Position numbers and translations under genes: made by a program. The notes beneath the pieces are model-generated. The model searched no databases. It saw only the letters and a program-made list of their open reading frames with translations, and was not told the DNA's origin. From Ottelia alismoides (Eukaryota; Streptophyta; Magnoliopsida; Alismatales; Hydrocharitaceae): a DNA stretch of 64,000 nt. Below are positions 41,407 to 51,832 of the stretch, piece after piece; positions within the stretch are counted from its first letter, which is position 1, and each line of letters starts with the position of its first letter. The stretch covers positions 310,001 through 374,000 of the forward strand of contig JAZKJV010009324.1 in NCBI GenBank assembly GCA_037367405.1, read 5' to 3'.

Positions 41407-41862
41407 TGATGCAGCGTCGGACCCATGTATAGGGCCGAATTTCTAATTAATTTTAGTGGTCAATTTTATTTACGTTTATTTAAAGTTGTCGGTTATTTTA
41501 TTAAATAAATGGGATCGCCTGTGATCTCAATTAGTAGTCAATTTGAATTTCGAATTTGTCGGTTAATTGGTTAAAGTCTATTTAGGATAATTAGTTGTCA
41601 GTTTAATTTTGATTTCTATTTTTGTAATCCCATCCCTCCTATATAAAGGGATGGTGGTCCATTGTTTTTAGTCAGTTCAGAATTACTGAAAAATTGAGAT
41701 CTTTATCTCCTTCTCCCTCTCTCTCCACGCGATCTCCGCGGCTTTCCTCCTCCAACCCCGCGTTACAGGCGTGTTCTTCCCCCAACCCCTCTCTTTCTCC
41801 ACCAAAATTCCACCGTTCAAATATTCAAATTTTATCGTCGACGCCGATTTCCGACTGCATCA
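41407..41862 (+). repeat. 3' LTR of family A copy 2 (456 bp)
   Basis: TGATGCAG at 41407 and CTGCATCA at 41855-41862. It contains 'cccatccctcctatataaaggga' (TATA region) and is homologous over its length to the reverse complement of 2594-3056. Confidence 0.88.
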
Positions 41863-42312
41863 TGGGAAATTACCATGCCGAGATTTAAAACCGTCGGTTG
41901 CTTGCATTCGATACAATTTGTCAGTGCAAAGCCAAATTTCATCCATTCCGAGGGCACCGCATACAACGGTGATTGATTACCACACTAAAAACTGGTCATC
42001 ACGTTCTGACAAACATTAGCGAAATGACCAACCTTTCCGCACTTGAAGCAACCCCCCTTCTCGCCACGCAACACCGACTTCCCAACACCTCCTTACTCAG
42101 ACTAAACCGAACGCCAGTGAAGCCTCGAAAGCCACTCTTTTCCATTAACCTAACACGTTACGAAGGACCCTCATAGTTCCATATCGAAGAAAGGACTCGC
42201 CAACTTGCACCCACCTCGACCACTTTCGATTTCATTCTCTTCCCATATGTCCCCGCCTTCGTCATCTTTGATACTATCATTATTCTCTGTCCTTGATTCT
42301 GATATGCATACG
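41863..42312 (-). pseudogene. Retrotransposon gag fragment with zinc knuckle
   Basis: On the minus strand, 42050-42009 encodes CFKCGKVGHFANVC, a canonical CCHC knuckle (C-x2-C-x4-H-x4-C) of the retrotransposon gag type, preceded by RGEKGG. Upstream frame pieces (42374-42171, acidic: DDEGGDIWEENEIESGRGG) could be the rest of gag. No polymerase attached. It lies between the family A LTR and an RTE fragment. Confidence 0.72.
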
Positions 42313-42530
42313 AACAACAACACAGCCTTCTTCCACATTAAGTAGGGTATACTACATAGATTCTTTGCTTCCATTTGGGCCCATTTTGGGTCATTCTCAA
42401 ACTTTATCTAAATAACCAAGATTCCTTCAAATAATCTCCTTTCAACACTTCTTGGGCCTTTCTCGCCCTATCTTAACATACTCAACATTCTAAGTCTTGC
42501 ATCTTCTAACTGATACATCAACCGACCTCC
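42313..42530 (-). mobile_element. RTE-type LINE 3' fragment
   Basis: Minus-strand counterpart of 52,562-52,780: 'gaacaacaacac agccttcttccacattaagtagggt', 'ttctttgcttccatttggg', 'ctttcaacacttcttgggcc', 'ctcgccctatctta'. It encodes the degraded GR.R..KCW... end of the RTE reverse transcriptase protein. (GTT)n-type tail at the left edge. Confidence 0.82.
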
Positions 42531-42933
42531 TTTGCAATCTGATGTACATACACACACCACTAGAAAAATATTTACATTATTTAACTTAAATACCTAAATT
42601 TGTAATTTTTTAAATTTAAAATGCAAATCGCATACTTCGTATATGACTCCTTATTTTTGTCTAGTTACCCACATAGTTACATCAGATCACATTGTCAAAC
42701 AAATCTGATTAATGGATGTAGTTGCATTGGGAAGAAATTGTTTTACTCATAAATCTGACTTATGTTTCAGACATGTTCTATGGGCAACAAATTGTTCTTT
42801 AGATATCTCTGATGTTAAAGTCATGCCTACTATCATAGACATGCGCTATGCGAAGTTCCGAATGCTACTTCTTTGGGGTACTTATGATACCTAAATGTGG
42901 TTTGGACAAAAGCCATCTACATGTAGTTTACAA
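42531..42933. other. A/T-rich unassigned intron 3 stretch
   Basis: Contains a 60-codon frame (42712-42894, MDVVALGRNCFTHKS...) without recognisable features. Confidence 0.35.
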
Positions 42934-42946
42934 GAGAACATTCGTT

Positions 42947-44265
42947 ATCGTGGGTTGTTGCTTGGGAGTGGTCACACTCAACTGTTAGATTTTCTACAAG
43001 TGGTGGACAAGCTAGAGAGGAGTTTGGGAGGCTAGAAGGCTCCCTAGTATCACATGGAGGGCGTCTGATACTGGTGAAGGCGGTGCTCACGACCATTGCA
43101 ATGTTTTTCATGTCATCCAGGATATTTCTTGTAGGCATTCGTCGCAGACTTGAAAGGGTTATGCCAAGATTCTTCTAGAGGAAAACGAATAAGAATTGGC
43201 AAGGTTTGCATCTTGCTGACTGGGAGACATTTATCTTACTGAAGGCTAGACGAGATGTGCTTATGAAGTGGGTTGCAAGAATCTGGGACGACAAAGATGA
43301 CACTTGCTGTAGGCTAATATGCAGACTCTACTATGTCAACTCATGGGGTTTGGAGGATCCTCGTTCGCATCGGTTTAAGATAGCTTTTTGGAAGGGTATT
43401 CACGCGATCCTCCCTGATCTCCCTTGTCATTTTCAATCGGTTCTCGGTGACATCTGTGGTTTTTCTTTATGGGGTGATAATTGGACGGATGGTGGGACGT
43501 TTTCCTCTTGGTTCCCTGTCTTTACGCCTTGGACATGGAGAAGGAGGTGCACGCGCCTGACATTTGAATGGATGGGGTTTGGTTTCCCTCTATCATGATA
43601 GATTCCTCAGAGTAATGCTTTTAGGACTTTGTTAGGCTTTTGGAGCTACTTGCTCCAATTGTCGGCCCAAATTCAGTGAGAGATCATTGGGTTTAGAGGG
43701 AGGGGGAGTTCTCGGTGAAAAAGACGTACACGATGCTGATTAGCAGAGTTGATTCTCTTCCATATGAGTTGATTAGAGACTGAAGGATGTTTTGGGCTTG
43801 GAATATTCCAAGAGAGCTAAAGTTTTCCTTTGGCTTTTGAGACATGGCAAAGTACTCACTAGAGATAGATGGGCCTGTATTTTCATGGAGGAGATAGTTC
43901 CTACGTGCTTTGCGATATGGGATTGGAGGAGATTGATCATTTGTTTTTTTCAGTGCGAGAAGTTTATAGAGGCCTGGATGTAGACATGCCTTGATTGCTT
44001 GTATTACTTTAGCCAGTCCACTTTTTGGAATTTGCTTTTTAACTCATGATTTCGTTCAAATCGTGAGCTTGTCAAACCACTGAGTGATGTTTGGGCACTG
44101 TGGTTAGCATATAATGGTGTTATCTTCCAGTCTGAGCAGTTTATGTTGAGAATGTGGTGCTCTATGTAAGCGTCTTGTCGAGTCTTGATTTGTGTATTAT
44201 TTTTTCTGTTTTAATATATTGGGGATGAAACCTACCCCTTTCTCCCCGATTTTGGCTTAAAAAAA
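42947..44265 (+). mobile_element. LINE-4: L1-type LINE, 5'-truncated
   Basis: ORF2 pieces: SHGGRLILVKAVLTTIAMFF-like (out of frame, 43,050-43,110), LMKWVARIWDDKDD..LICRLYYVN..W (43,260-43,350), WGDNWTDGGTFSSWFP (43,470-43,520) and KRAKVFLWLLRHGKVLTRDRW (43,800-43,875). It ends 'ttaatatattggggatga..ggcttaaaaaaa'. Flanks gagaacattcgtt (42934-42946) / gatatcattcgta (44266-44278) agree at 10 of 13. No RT active site is included. Confidence 0.8.
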
Positions 44266-44278
44266 GATATCATTCGTA

Positions 44279-44689
44279 CAACATTTACGATAATTATATG
44301 TACATGCATCATGATTATTGTTTGCTTCCTCGCAACCAAGACCAATAAATATCAAGTGATCATCTTTTTCCAACATGCCTTGGTGAGACTAGGTTATAAC
44401 GCAACAAGCCGGTTTAACCCCTTCGAATTACTAATCTTAGCTAATGAACTATGATTGAATCTTAGTGACTTTTTTTGCCATTTAGATTGGATAGCAACCT
44501 CATTCATTGTGATGTAAACCAAAACGTTCAACCGAACATATTTACTTCACTTAGTTTCATTACTATATAACATGTGCTACTCATCCCACTCTATTTTCTC
44601 CCTTCACCTTGCAATTACATCCTTTAGATCATCTACCATAAACCACATAGGATAGATACAAGTACCTGTCCTATACATTAACCTTATAA
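44279..44689. other. Unassigned, A/T-rich intron 3 stretch
   Basis: No coding or repeat signal recognised. Confidence 0.35.
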
Positions 44690-45665
44690 AGGATATGTAT
44701 GATGGTGCTTCATCTTGTGTAAGGATCTAGTCTGGGAAGACTAACTATTTTAACATCAGCATCGGTCTGCATCAAGGTTTAGCTTTGAGTCCATTCCTTT
44801 TTATTTTGGTTATGGACAAGTTAACTAGTCATATTCAAGATGGGTAACATTGGTGTACTATGTTCGCCTATGATATTGTGTTGATTGATGAGACAAGAGA
44901 TGTAGTAGTGCATGAGAAGCTGGATGTTTGGAGACATGTCTTAGAGACTAAAGGATTTTGTATAAGTAGGGCTAAGACTGAATATATGGAGTGCTTATTT
45001 GATGGAAACAACAGTGGAGGACTCGAGAGGATTGGGGTCGATAACATTTAGAAGAAAGATTCTTTTAGATACTTGGGATCTATTTTTCAATAGAATGGGG
45101 AGATTGATGGAGATGTTACTCATGCAATAAATGCATGTTGGATAATGTGAAGAGGAGCCTCTACCGTTCTTTGTGATAAGAAAATCCCTTTTGAAATTTA
45201 AAGGAAAATATTACAAAGCAGCCGTGAGGCCTGCTATGCTCTATGGATATGAATGTTTGGCATGTGAACCATAAACATGTGCATAGAATGACAATAGCAT
45301 AGATGAAAATGCTAAGGTGGATGTGTGGTCATATACAAAAAGATCAGATTTGGAATGATGTTATGGAAGGAAAGTTGGTGTAGCTCCGATAGACGATAAG
45401 ATGAGAGAAAACCGCTTAAGATGGTTTGGCCAATTGGAAAGGAGGTCGGTTGGTGCACAGTTAGAAGATGTGATATTTGGGATGTTGAGCCGGTTAAGAG
45501 AGGGCGAGGAAGGCCCAAGAAGTGTTGGAGTGAGACCATCCCGAGGGATCATAGTTATTTGGATTTAAGACAGGGAGTGAACCAAAATAGATCTGAATGG
45601 ATGCAAAAAATCCATGTAGCCATCTTACTTTTGGGAAAATGCTTTCTTGTTGTTGTTGTTGTTGC
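44690..45665 (+). pseudogene. RTE-type LINE: reverse transcriptase C-terminal half
   Basis: Pieces in several frames: IKDMYDGASSCVR, GLHQGLALSPFLFILVMDKLT, then [14 protein letters not shown] where the catalytic FADD box is FAYD (44863-44874), RYLGSIFQ, and VEPVKRGRGRPKKCWSETIPRD..RSEWMQKIHVA. The order matches plant RTE elements (QGSALSP..F, FADDIVLI, GRGRPKK.W...I..DL). It ends with (TTG)5 at about 45,650, the typical RTE tail. Many stops; not active. Confidence 0.9.
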
Positions 45666-46014
45666 ATGTCCACCTATAAGTAGTTAGATGAGAGAACAGT
45701 CCTCATACTACCATCTTACTTTTAACCATTGTGAGCATAATTTTATTTTATTTTATATATTTCTTTTCAAGATGTGAATGCAAGTGCTGGCAGAAGCTCC
45801 TACCAATACCATATAAATGTAAGAAAATAATTCGTAATTATATCCAAGGTTTCTTTCAAATACATTTTCTGAGTTTTTTTTATTGTGAAGGGAAAATCTC
45901 ATTTGGAATCTCCATTGATTTATTTAAGCTCTTCACAGAACAATATACAGATTCTAGCTTCTCATTTTTTAACTGTAACTGAGCTTGTTTCCTTCTCTTA
46001 CACATCATTTGTAG

Positions 46015-46080
46015 AATGCCTGTGCAAATGGATGGTTTCTCTCAGCTGAGTCAAATGAACTTCTAGCCATGGCTTATGAG
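46015..46080 (+). CDS. Exon 4 of PIAL-type E4 SUMO-protein ligase
   Basis: 66 bases, 22 codons, phase 0 at both ends: TTTGTAG|AATGCC...TATGAG|GTTATC. The peptide is NACANGWFLSAESNELLAMAYE. NAC..GWF is the conserved continuation of the exon 3 segment (MVLLISAK + NACANGWF) in PIAL proteins. The donor GTTATC is a weak GT site. Exon 5 follows after only 123 bases. Confidence 0.9.
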
Positions 46081-46203
46081 GTTATCTCTACTTTGCTTTA
46101 TATGATACGTGTTTGTTCAGATGCGTTTAACTTGTCACACACTGTTTGTATTTATTGCATTCACAAAGGCTGCATACTAATTAGATTTTCTCCTTTATTT
46201 CAG
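46081..46203 (+). other. Intron 4 (123 bp)
   Basis: GTTATC...TTTATTTCAG with a clear polypyrimidine tract (ttttctcctttatttcag). The only short intron in the gene. Confidence 0.85.
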
Positions 46204-46286
46204 ATGTCAAATGCCTTCTGCTTGGCTAATAGCATGACATCTGAAGAAAGACACCCACTTCAAGTTGTTTCTAATGTTATGTGCAG
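46204..46286 (+). CDS. Exon 5 of PIAL-type E4 SUMO-protein ligase
   Basis: 83 bases: 27 codons plus AG, phase 2, ending TGCAG|GTAGCT. The peptide is MSNAFC...SEERHPLQVVSNVMCR, where the family has a less conserved loop followed by a conserved 'visqvm.RfYP..K.G' segment. The next exon should begin by completing Arg and continue with a (F/Y)YP motif, but I could not find it before 64,000. The start borders on the acceptor, and the upstream ATG of the exon is not an initiator. Confidence 0.85.
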
Positions 46287-46319
46287 GTAGCTAATCTGTT
46301 ACTTTTTATATAAAGCACT

Positions 46320-46690
46320 TTTTTTTGAAAGCCAGAAAAGGGGGAGACACTCATTGGTGTTCGCCCCATTTATTTATTAAGGAAACAACAAACAAGGAAT
46401 TTACAAAGGGAACGAGAAAACGAAACAAGCAAAGCAACTACAAAGCCCACTCATCAACCAATCGCGCGCAATGCATCTCCACATTTTCCTTGTAGAAGCG
46501 TTGCCCAGAGAAAAGAGCTGCATTTCTGCCCAACCATAATGCCCACAAAATTGCCACGGGCCTAAGTAGCTCCCGCCGAGCTCTATTTCTGTTTGCCACC
46601 ATCGAATCACAGAAGGAAGCCAAATCGGAAATGCATAACCATGCCATTCTTGTGTCCTCCCAGATCATAGTCACTTTATGAAGCTCTCTA
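46320..46690 (-). mobile_element. L1-type LINE tail (minus strand) beside the exon 5 donor
   Basis: Minus-strand frame MTMIWEDTRMAWLC..LASFCDSMVANRNRARRELLRPVAILWALWLGRNAALFSGQRFYKEN, homologous to the tail at 25236-25591. The T-run at the left (46320-46327) is the poly(A) on the minus strand. It begins 33 bp after the exon 5 donor. Target duplication is too degraded to call. Confidence 0.88.
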
Positions 46691-46723
46691 CGTCACTTTC
46701 ACCGGAATTGACTTTACCTCTTG

Positions 46724-46866
46724 TGTTGATGGGAAAAAAGAACTTGTTATTCAGTGGTGCCCTACGGCTCTCTTATATAGAAGATAGAAATGCTAATGGG
46801 TAAATTACATAATAAGGATATAAAAATAAATAAAATAGGGAATATAGTAACATAACTGTCTCTACA
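46724..46866 (-). repeat. 3' LTR of minus-strand copia (143 bp)
   Basis: In element orientation TGTAGAGACAG...CATCAACA with 'tatataagagagcc' near the middle. It is directly preceded by the purine tract gaggggag, and homologous to the 145-bp LTR at 53489-53633. Confidence 0.85.
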
Positions 46867-48190
46867 CTCCCCTCAAGCTGGAGCATAGATGTATATCATG
46901 CTCAGCTTCGAGCAACATCTCTGAAATGGTCCACGAGCAAGTCTTGGTGAATACATATGCTGTCTGGTCTCCTGAAGTAACATAATAACTGGCGATAATT
47001 CCTTTTTGGATCATATCACAGGTATAGTGACAATCTACCTCAATATGTTTTGCTCTCATGAAAAGCTGTATTATTAGTAATAAAGAGAGTTGCTTGATTG
47101 TCACACTACCATTGCATGGGTTGACATAAATCGATGCCCAGATCAGAAAGAACAGATCTGACCCGCAACATTTCAGTATTGCACTGCACCATGGCTCTGT
47201 ATTCAGATTCGGCAATGGATCTTGCTACCGCAGTCTGTTTCTTGGTTTTTCATGATACTAGAGAGTCTCCAACAAATACATCAAATCCTGAGGTATATTT
47301 CCTATCATTGGGGCCTGCATAGGTTGTGATAGACAGCAGAGTTCCTTTGCTAAATGATAGACCTGTGCTTGGAGAAGACTTCAAGTATCTCAAAATCATG
47401 TACACTGCATCCATGTGCACCTATCTTGGTTGCTCCATAAACTGGATGGCCTTACTGCAAAAGATATATAAAGTCTGGTGATTGTAACATAGAGAAGCTT
47501 CCCAACCAACTCTCTATACCTTCGATTATCTACCTCCTCTATGGTATCATCATGTAGTTTTATGTTGGGATCCATAGGTGTCGAGTTCGATCTGCAACCA
47601 GTCATTCCTCCTTTTGAAAGGAGGTCGATTACATACTTCCTTTGGGTCATCACAAGGCCCTGCTGGTTTCTAACAAATTCAAGATCCAAGAAGTAATGCA
47701 CTTCACCCAAATTCTTGGTGACAAGCAACTGTCCTAGAAAGTTTCTGGCTACACTAATACCTTGAATATCATCTCCAATAACTAACATTATCAACATGCA
47801 CCAAGATGACAACCGTACTTCGCTGAGTCCTCTGAACAAAGAGGGAATGATCTGCAACCGTCCATATAAACCCCTTCGGTTAAGACCAAAAATAGACTTA
47901 TGAAGCATACATGCATATTCCCCCTAAGCGATAATCGGAAGTGGCTGTTGCATATACATCTCTTCCTGTAGATTGGCATTTAGAAAGGCATTTTTGACAT
48001 CAAGCTGAAAGAGATGCCAATCACGTACCACAACAACTGATGGTAGGATCCACAGAGTGGAATGTCTAGCCACTGAAGAAAAAGTGTCGAGGCAATCAAT
48101 CCCATACATCTGTGAAACTCCTCTAGCCACCAAACATGCCTTGTACCGATTAACGGAACCATCCGCTCTGTGCTTTACTGAAAATACCAT
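46867..48190 (-). pseudogene. Copia family B copy 1: reverse transcriptase and RNase H
   Basis: RT N-part: [24 protein letters not shown], then [24 protein letters not shown] (48190-47930). RT C-part: KSIFGLNRRG, NLGEVHYFLDLEFVRNQQGLVMTQRKYVIDLL, YRELVGKLLYVTITRLYISFAV (47908-47400); the YVDD box region is broken by a frameshift. RNase H end: MRAKHIEVDCHYTCDMIQKGIIASYYV..DQTAYVFTK (47050-46930), then AEHDIHLCSSLRGV before the LTR. It is plainly copia, several frame breaks, inactive. Confidence 0.92.
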
Positions 48191-48199
48191 TTCTAGCTC

Positions 48200-49400
48200 A
48201 CAACAGATGCCCCCTTTGGAGCAGAAACATGGGTCTATGTCCTACGAGACTCGAGGGAAACCATCTCTTCCTCCATGGGAACTCGCCAGTGGCTCTCCCT
48301 AAGGGTGTCCTGATATGTACGTGGGATTTCAATTATTAGATAATCCCATACCAAACTTCTTGAAGTCCTTCGATAGTCATGCCAATGGCACGTTTCCAAC
48401 GAGTGGGTATTTAGTACATGTATGTTTACTTGTTCGAAGCGTAATAGGCTAGCCCAGATCATTCTCCTATGGTGGTCCCTTCTCATACTAAATTTTCCCT
48501 ACTCATCATTCAAACCACCGGTGTCTTCAGTCAACACTAAATTTTAGAATTTAACTGAGGCATACTGGATGTTGGGGATGACATTGGAGCATGGGATAGG
48601 CTGATGTATAGGTGTAGGAGGAGGTGGAAGAACAACCTCGTCACTCGACTTAGAGGGACTCAACCTATCGCCCGTAGGAGTATAGTACATGATGGACTCT
48701 AAGAAAGTAATATCAGCAGTAACATAGTATTTTCCCTGTACATGATCAAAACACCGATAACCTCCATGCATTTGATAACTCTAGGAGCGAGCTTTTCACG
48801 GCCTGGATGGAGAAGATGGACAAATGTCACACAACCAAAGACCGTGGCATAAGAGAGAAATGTCCTTAGGAAATGTAAGGGAGAAGGGAGCCTTTTCACC
48901 TTGAATGGTAGAGGGCATTCGATTGATGAGGTAACATGCTATCATCACAGAATCACCCCAGAAGGAATGTGGTGCTCGACTCTGAATAAAAAAGGTCCTG
49001 GTGATGTCCAGGAAGTGACGGTGTTTGCGTTCAACAACATCGTGAAGTATAGGGGTGCATAGTCCGATGTGCCATGTGAGCTGAAAAATTGAGACAATTG
49101 AATAGTATAGAACTCCAAAGCATTATCAGAACCAATGTATTTAATTTAAGCAGAAATTATATTCTTTGTTTCAATAACAAAATTTGAATCATATTACCAA
49201 CATCAAACTTATTCTTTAACAAAAAGACCCATGCCACTCTTGAAAAATCATCCCCAACAACCAAATTATACATGTGCCCTTGGTGGTTAGGGACACGATT
49301 TGGACCCCAATTATCAAAATGAAATAACTCAAAAGGACTTCGAAGACTTGGAAAGCTACAACGGTGATGCTTTCCAAGTTGACACACTTTACACTGAAAA
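48200..49400 (-). pseudogene. Copia family B copy 1: integrase
   Basis: MCQLGKHHRCSFPS.......FELFHFDNWGPNRV-type start (49387-49160) corresponds to the GAG-pre-integrase to integrase boundary (C..GK..R..F, DVWGP), and continues VGDDFSRVAWVFLLKNK. Further left LRTFLSYATVFGCVTFVHLLHPGREKLAPRVIKCMEVIG (48899-48770) and KYYVTADITFLES (48740-48690) fit the C-terminal integrase (VFGC.C..H......KL.P...KC.FLGY). Many stops and frame changes. Confidence 0.85.
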
Positions 49401-49599
49401 GTAGACTTGGGAGAAATTCTATGAATGAGAAGATAGATCTTCGCTACGGAAGATGATCAAATCGCATATGCCAAGTATACAGAGAGATTGATCCAACGGA
49501 GATAGAACTAACACCAGATTAAGGTTACTGTATCAACTTGTAATGTCCTCCATGCTCACGACCCCATCCAATCACCATGCCTCTGAGTATATCCTGAAA

Positions 49600-50480
49600 A
49601 ATAAGGGAAGCAAGGTCAAATATAACACCAATGCAAATATTTTGTAATATGACTGATAGACAATAAATTCAGTGAGAATTCAGGTGCATGAAGAATGTTT
49701 TGCATGCACATTAGGTGAGTCAAGTGGACCTTCCCTTGTCCGGTATGGGAGAATGTATCCCATTGGCAATCACCATTGATCTGCATGCAAAACAAAGCTA
49801 TAGGAGCGAAATTGGGAGCGATCTCCACAGAGATGATGAGAAGCATCTAAATTCATGATCCACTCTGAAAGGTTCGTAGTAAATGCACGAGTAGTACCTG
49901 TAGTGCTGGTGGAGGCAGAGGCAACAACATTTTATGGTCCAGTAGAAACACTCGATGATCTAGTAGCTAGAGGCTTGATTTTCGCTCAGGCATGCTACAA
50001 ACTCATCAAACCACTGATCGATAGAACCTACGAGATCAGGATTGGGTTGGGCCTACTTAGCAACACGAGCTGAGGGTGTAAATCCTCCGAATGACCTGAT
50101 CAGTGAAATACGTGCATGGCTGGCATGGTCGCGAACCTCCTCTGCTACGTGTGCTACGTCCTATGAATTGGGGCAAACCACCTCTACCATGGAAAGTAGC
50201 CATAGTTGATGACATCTGAGAAGATGCACATGCAACAATTGAGATGCTAAATCTGCTCAGCTTGCGATACACCTCCTCCATATAAGAGCAGGCTGAATCA
50301 TATTCGGGGTCAAGGGTTGTTAGAAAGACCCCGGTTATTACATAATCCCGATAGACCTTATGCTGCTCTTGTGTAGCCATCAGAGGTATGTAGCTATGAA
50401 GTCTCTCAAACATACCCTAAGCGATGGTGTATAGGGTATGGAGATGACGACCACCTTGTTTGGTCATAGGAATATCATGC
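49600..50480 (-). pseudogene. Copia family B copy 1: gag and protease remnants
   Basis: Gag: FERLHSYIPLMATQEQHKVYRDYVITGVFLTTLDPEYDSACSYME (50410-50270) aligns with the plus copy at 54660-54800 (KLHNFICITTSTEQQMAYRNS..EAFLVALDPKY). Protease: around 49,860-49,840 the frame reads NLDASHH where the plus copy has DSGASHH, so the catalytic Asp-Ser-Gly is damaged. The CCHC knuckle is not preserved. Confidence 0.8.
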
Positions 50481-51000
50481 TGGAGTTGCAAGATCTTCGA
50501 CTCATTTTTCGCTTGAGAATATGTTACTGTGAGGATGTCTGGGGGCTACCATGGTGATCGATTGGAGGGTCATAAGGAGTCGTTGAGACGACAACGACGA
50601 CCGGGGTGACAGGGCACTGGGCAGCTGCTGCGACCGACTACACTGGTTGTGGTGAGAGGAGAGGTTGCTGGGGCAACTGATGATGGGGAGAAATAAAACA
50701 TTCTCAACTTTTTTATTTTTTGAAAATAAGCCATTCATTTTTTCTGGCTTTTGCATACAACTTTTCTTTTGTACGCACATCTTTCGTCATTTTTTAAGCG
50801 TACAGTTTTTTGTACAAACCTTTTTTTATAAAGTTTTTTTGAAAAACGACTCAACTTGAGCATAAAATACCAAGCAACTCCTTCCTTTTTTTTGGTTTTT
50901 AATGGTGCCCCACTTGAGGCCCAAATAATATCTCCCTCCCTTTTTTTAATAAAGCTGCAACAGAGCAATTTTTTAAAATAAAGAAGCATACCACCCCCCA
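50481..51000. other. Junction region between two copia families
   Basis: Left part (50481-50690) still reads as gag leader of family B on the minus strand. 50,690-51,000 is T-rich (many runs of seven or more T) and not recognised. The switch to the other family lies somewhere here. Confidence 0.4.
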
Positions 51001-51820
51001 TTAAAAGGGTATCAGGTCCAAAGGAAACTCGCCCCTCCCCCCAATCTCACTCCGTCGTCCTTGACTGGGAAGGCGATGGAGAGGATCGCCTGGTAGATAT
51101 GCGCCGCCGTCGCAGAGCAACGATGGAGATCGGATGGGAGTGCCGTCGCTGGAGATAGGACACGGCGTCGCCAAACGAGGTCTTTGACTGGAGGAGATGC
51201 CACCGCCTGAAGAGGAGCGAGCTGGAGTTGTGGGCGGCGAGGTGCTGGAGTGCGTCACTTGCTCAGATCTGGGGAATGCGGGGGCCTGTGAAGTGCTGGA
51301 GGAGGTGCGACGCACTAGGCACAACCTGGAGCTTGATGAAGGCGTCGACTGGAGGTGCATGCGGGATGGAGGAGCACTGCCTGAGATAGAATCGCCCTCC
51401 TGGATGGAGCATGCGCGCGACTTGGAGATCGTTTACGCTCCTGATGGTGGGCGATCGGGTGCCACCCTGGAGCTTTGATGTGGCATCAGCGATAGAATCA
51501 CCGAGATTTGGAGATGTCAAGACCGCTGAATAGAATCGCCAGCGATAGAATCGCTACTACTCACGGGATCTGGAGCTGGAGAGATGCCGCCTGAAGCCTG
51601 ATGGAGAAGCGGTAGGAAGATGCCTCACCTTGAGAAAATTAGGGTTTCTTCGGAAACCCTAGAACTTTTCGAAGATGAACCGATCTTGAACAATAGATGA
51701 ATAAGAATAATCTTCAGGAATAGAGAATGAAATCTTGACAAATTGTTAGGGTTTTAACAAAAACAGTAGAATTGAATCTCGAACATAACTAACAAAAAAA
51801 ATTCCTCGAGAATCGAACCC
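51001..51820 (-). other. Leader region of a second copia family
   Basis: Between the T-rich stretch and the primer-binding site. On the minus strand it carries repeated phrases 'gcgattctatc' and 'ctccagatc'; frames over 60 codons on both strands (for example 51001-51360) are composition-driven. No catalytic motif. Confidence 0.45.
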
Positions 51821-51832
51821 GCTCTGATACCA
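51821..51832 (-). other. Primer-binding site (tRNA-Met), second copia family
   Basis: gctctgatacca on the plus strand = TGGTATCAGAGC on the minus strand, a perfect initiator tRNA-Met primer site, directly beside the LTR. Confidence 0.9.

Larger units (their letters stand above)
39913..41862 (+). mobile_element. Gypsy-like LTR element, family A, copy 2 (plus strand, 5'-deleted)
   Basis: Internal region (39913-41393), polypurine tract aagcggaggagagt (41393-41406) and 3' LTR (41407-41862). The 5' LTR is missing; the left edge cuts into SINE copy 3. The end of the internal frame (AIRRETNF, then the purine tract) corresponds to minus-strand 1313-1400 of copy 1. Orientation is opposite to copy 1. 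Confidence 0.78.
38744..46014 (+). other. Intron 3 of the PIAL-like gene (7,271 bp)
   Basis: Donor AAG|GTAAAT and acceptor TTTGTAG|AAT. Bases 38744-39187 and 45666-46014 look like unique intron. The rest contains an L1 tail, a SINE, family A copy 2, a gag fragment, an RTE fragment, an L1 fragment and a longer RTE piece. Confidence 0.8.
46724..50480 (-). mobile_element. Ty1/copia element, family B, copy 1 (minus strand)
   Basis: Gag, protease, integrase, RT and RNase H remnants in copia order (right to left), ending with the 143-bp 3' LTR. The matching 5' LTR is absent: to the right the sequence changes into a leader and LTR of another copia family (51000-52135). The flank beside the 3' LTR (tcttg) is not found at the right. 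The same family occurs in the opposite direction at 53489-55908. Confidence 0.82.
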
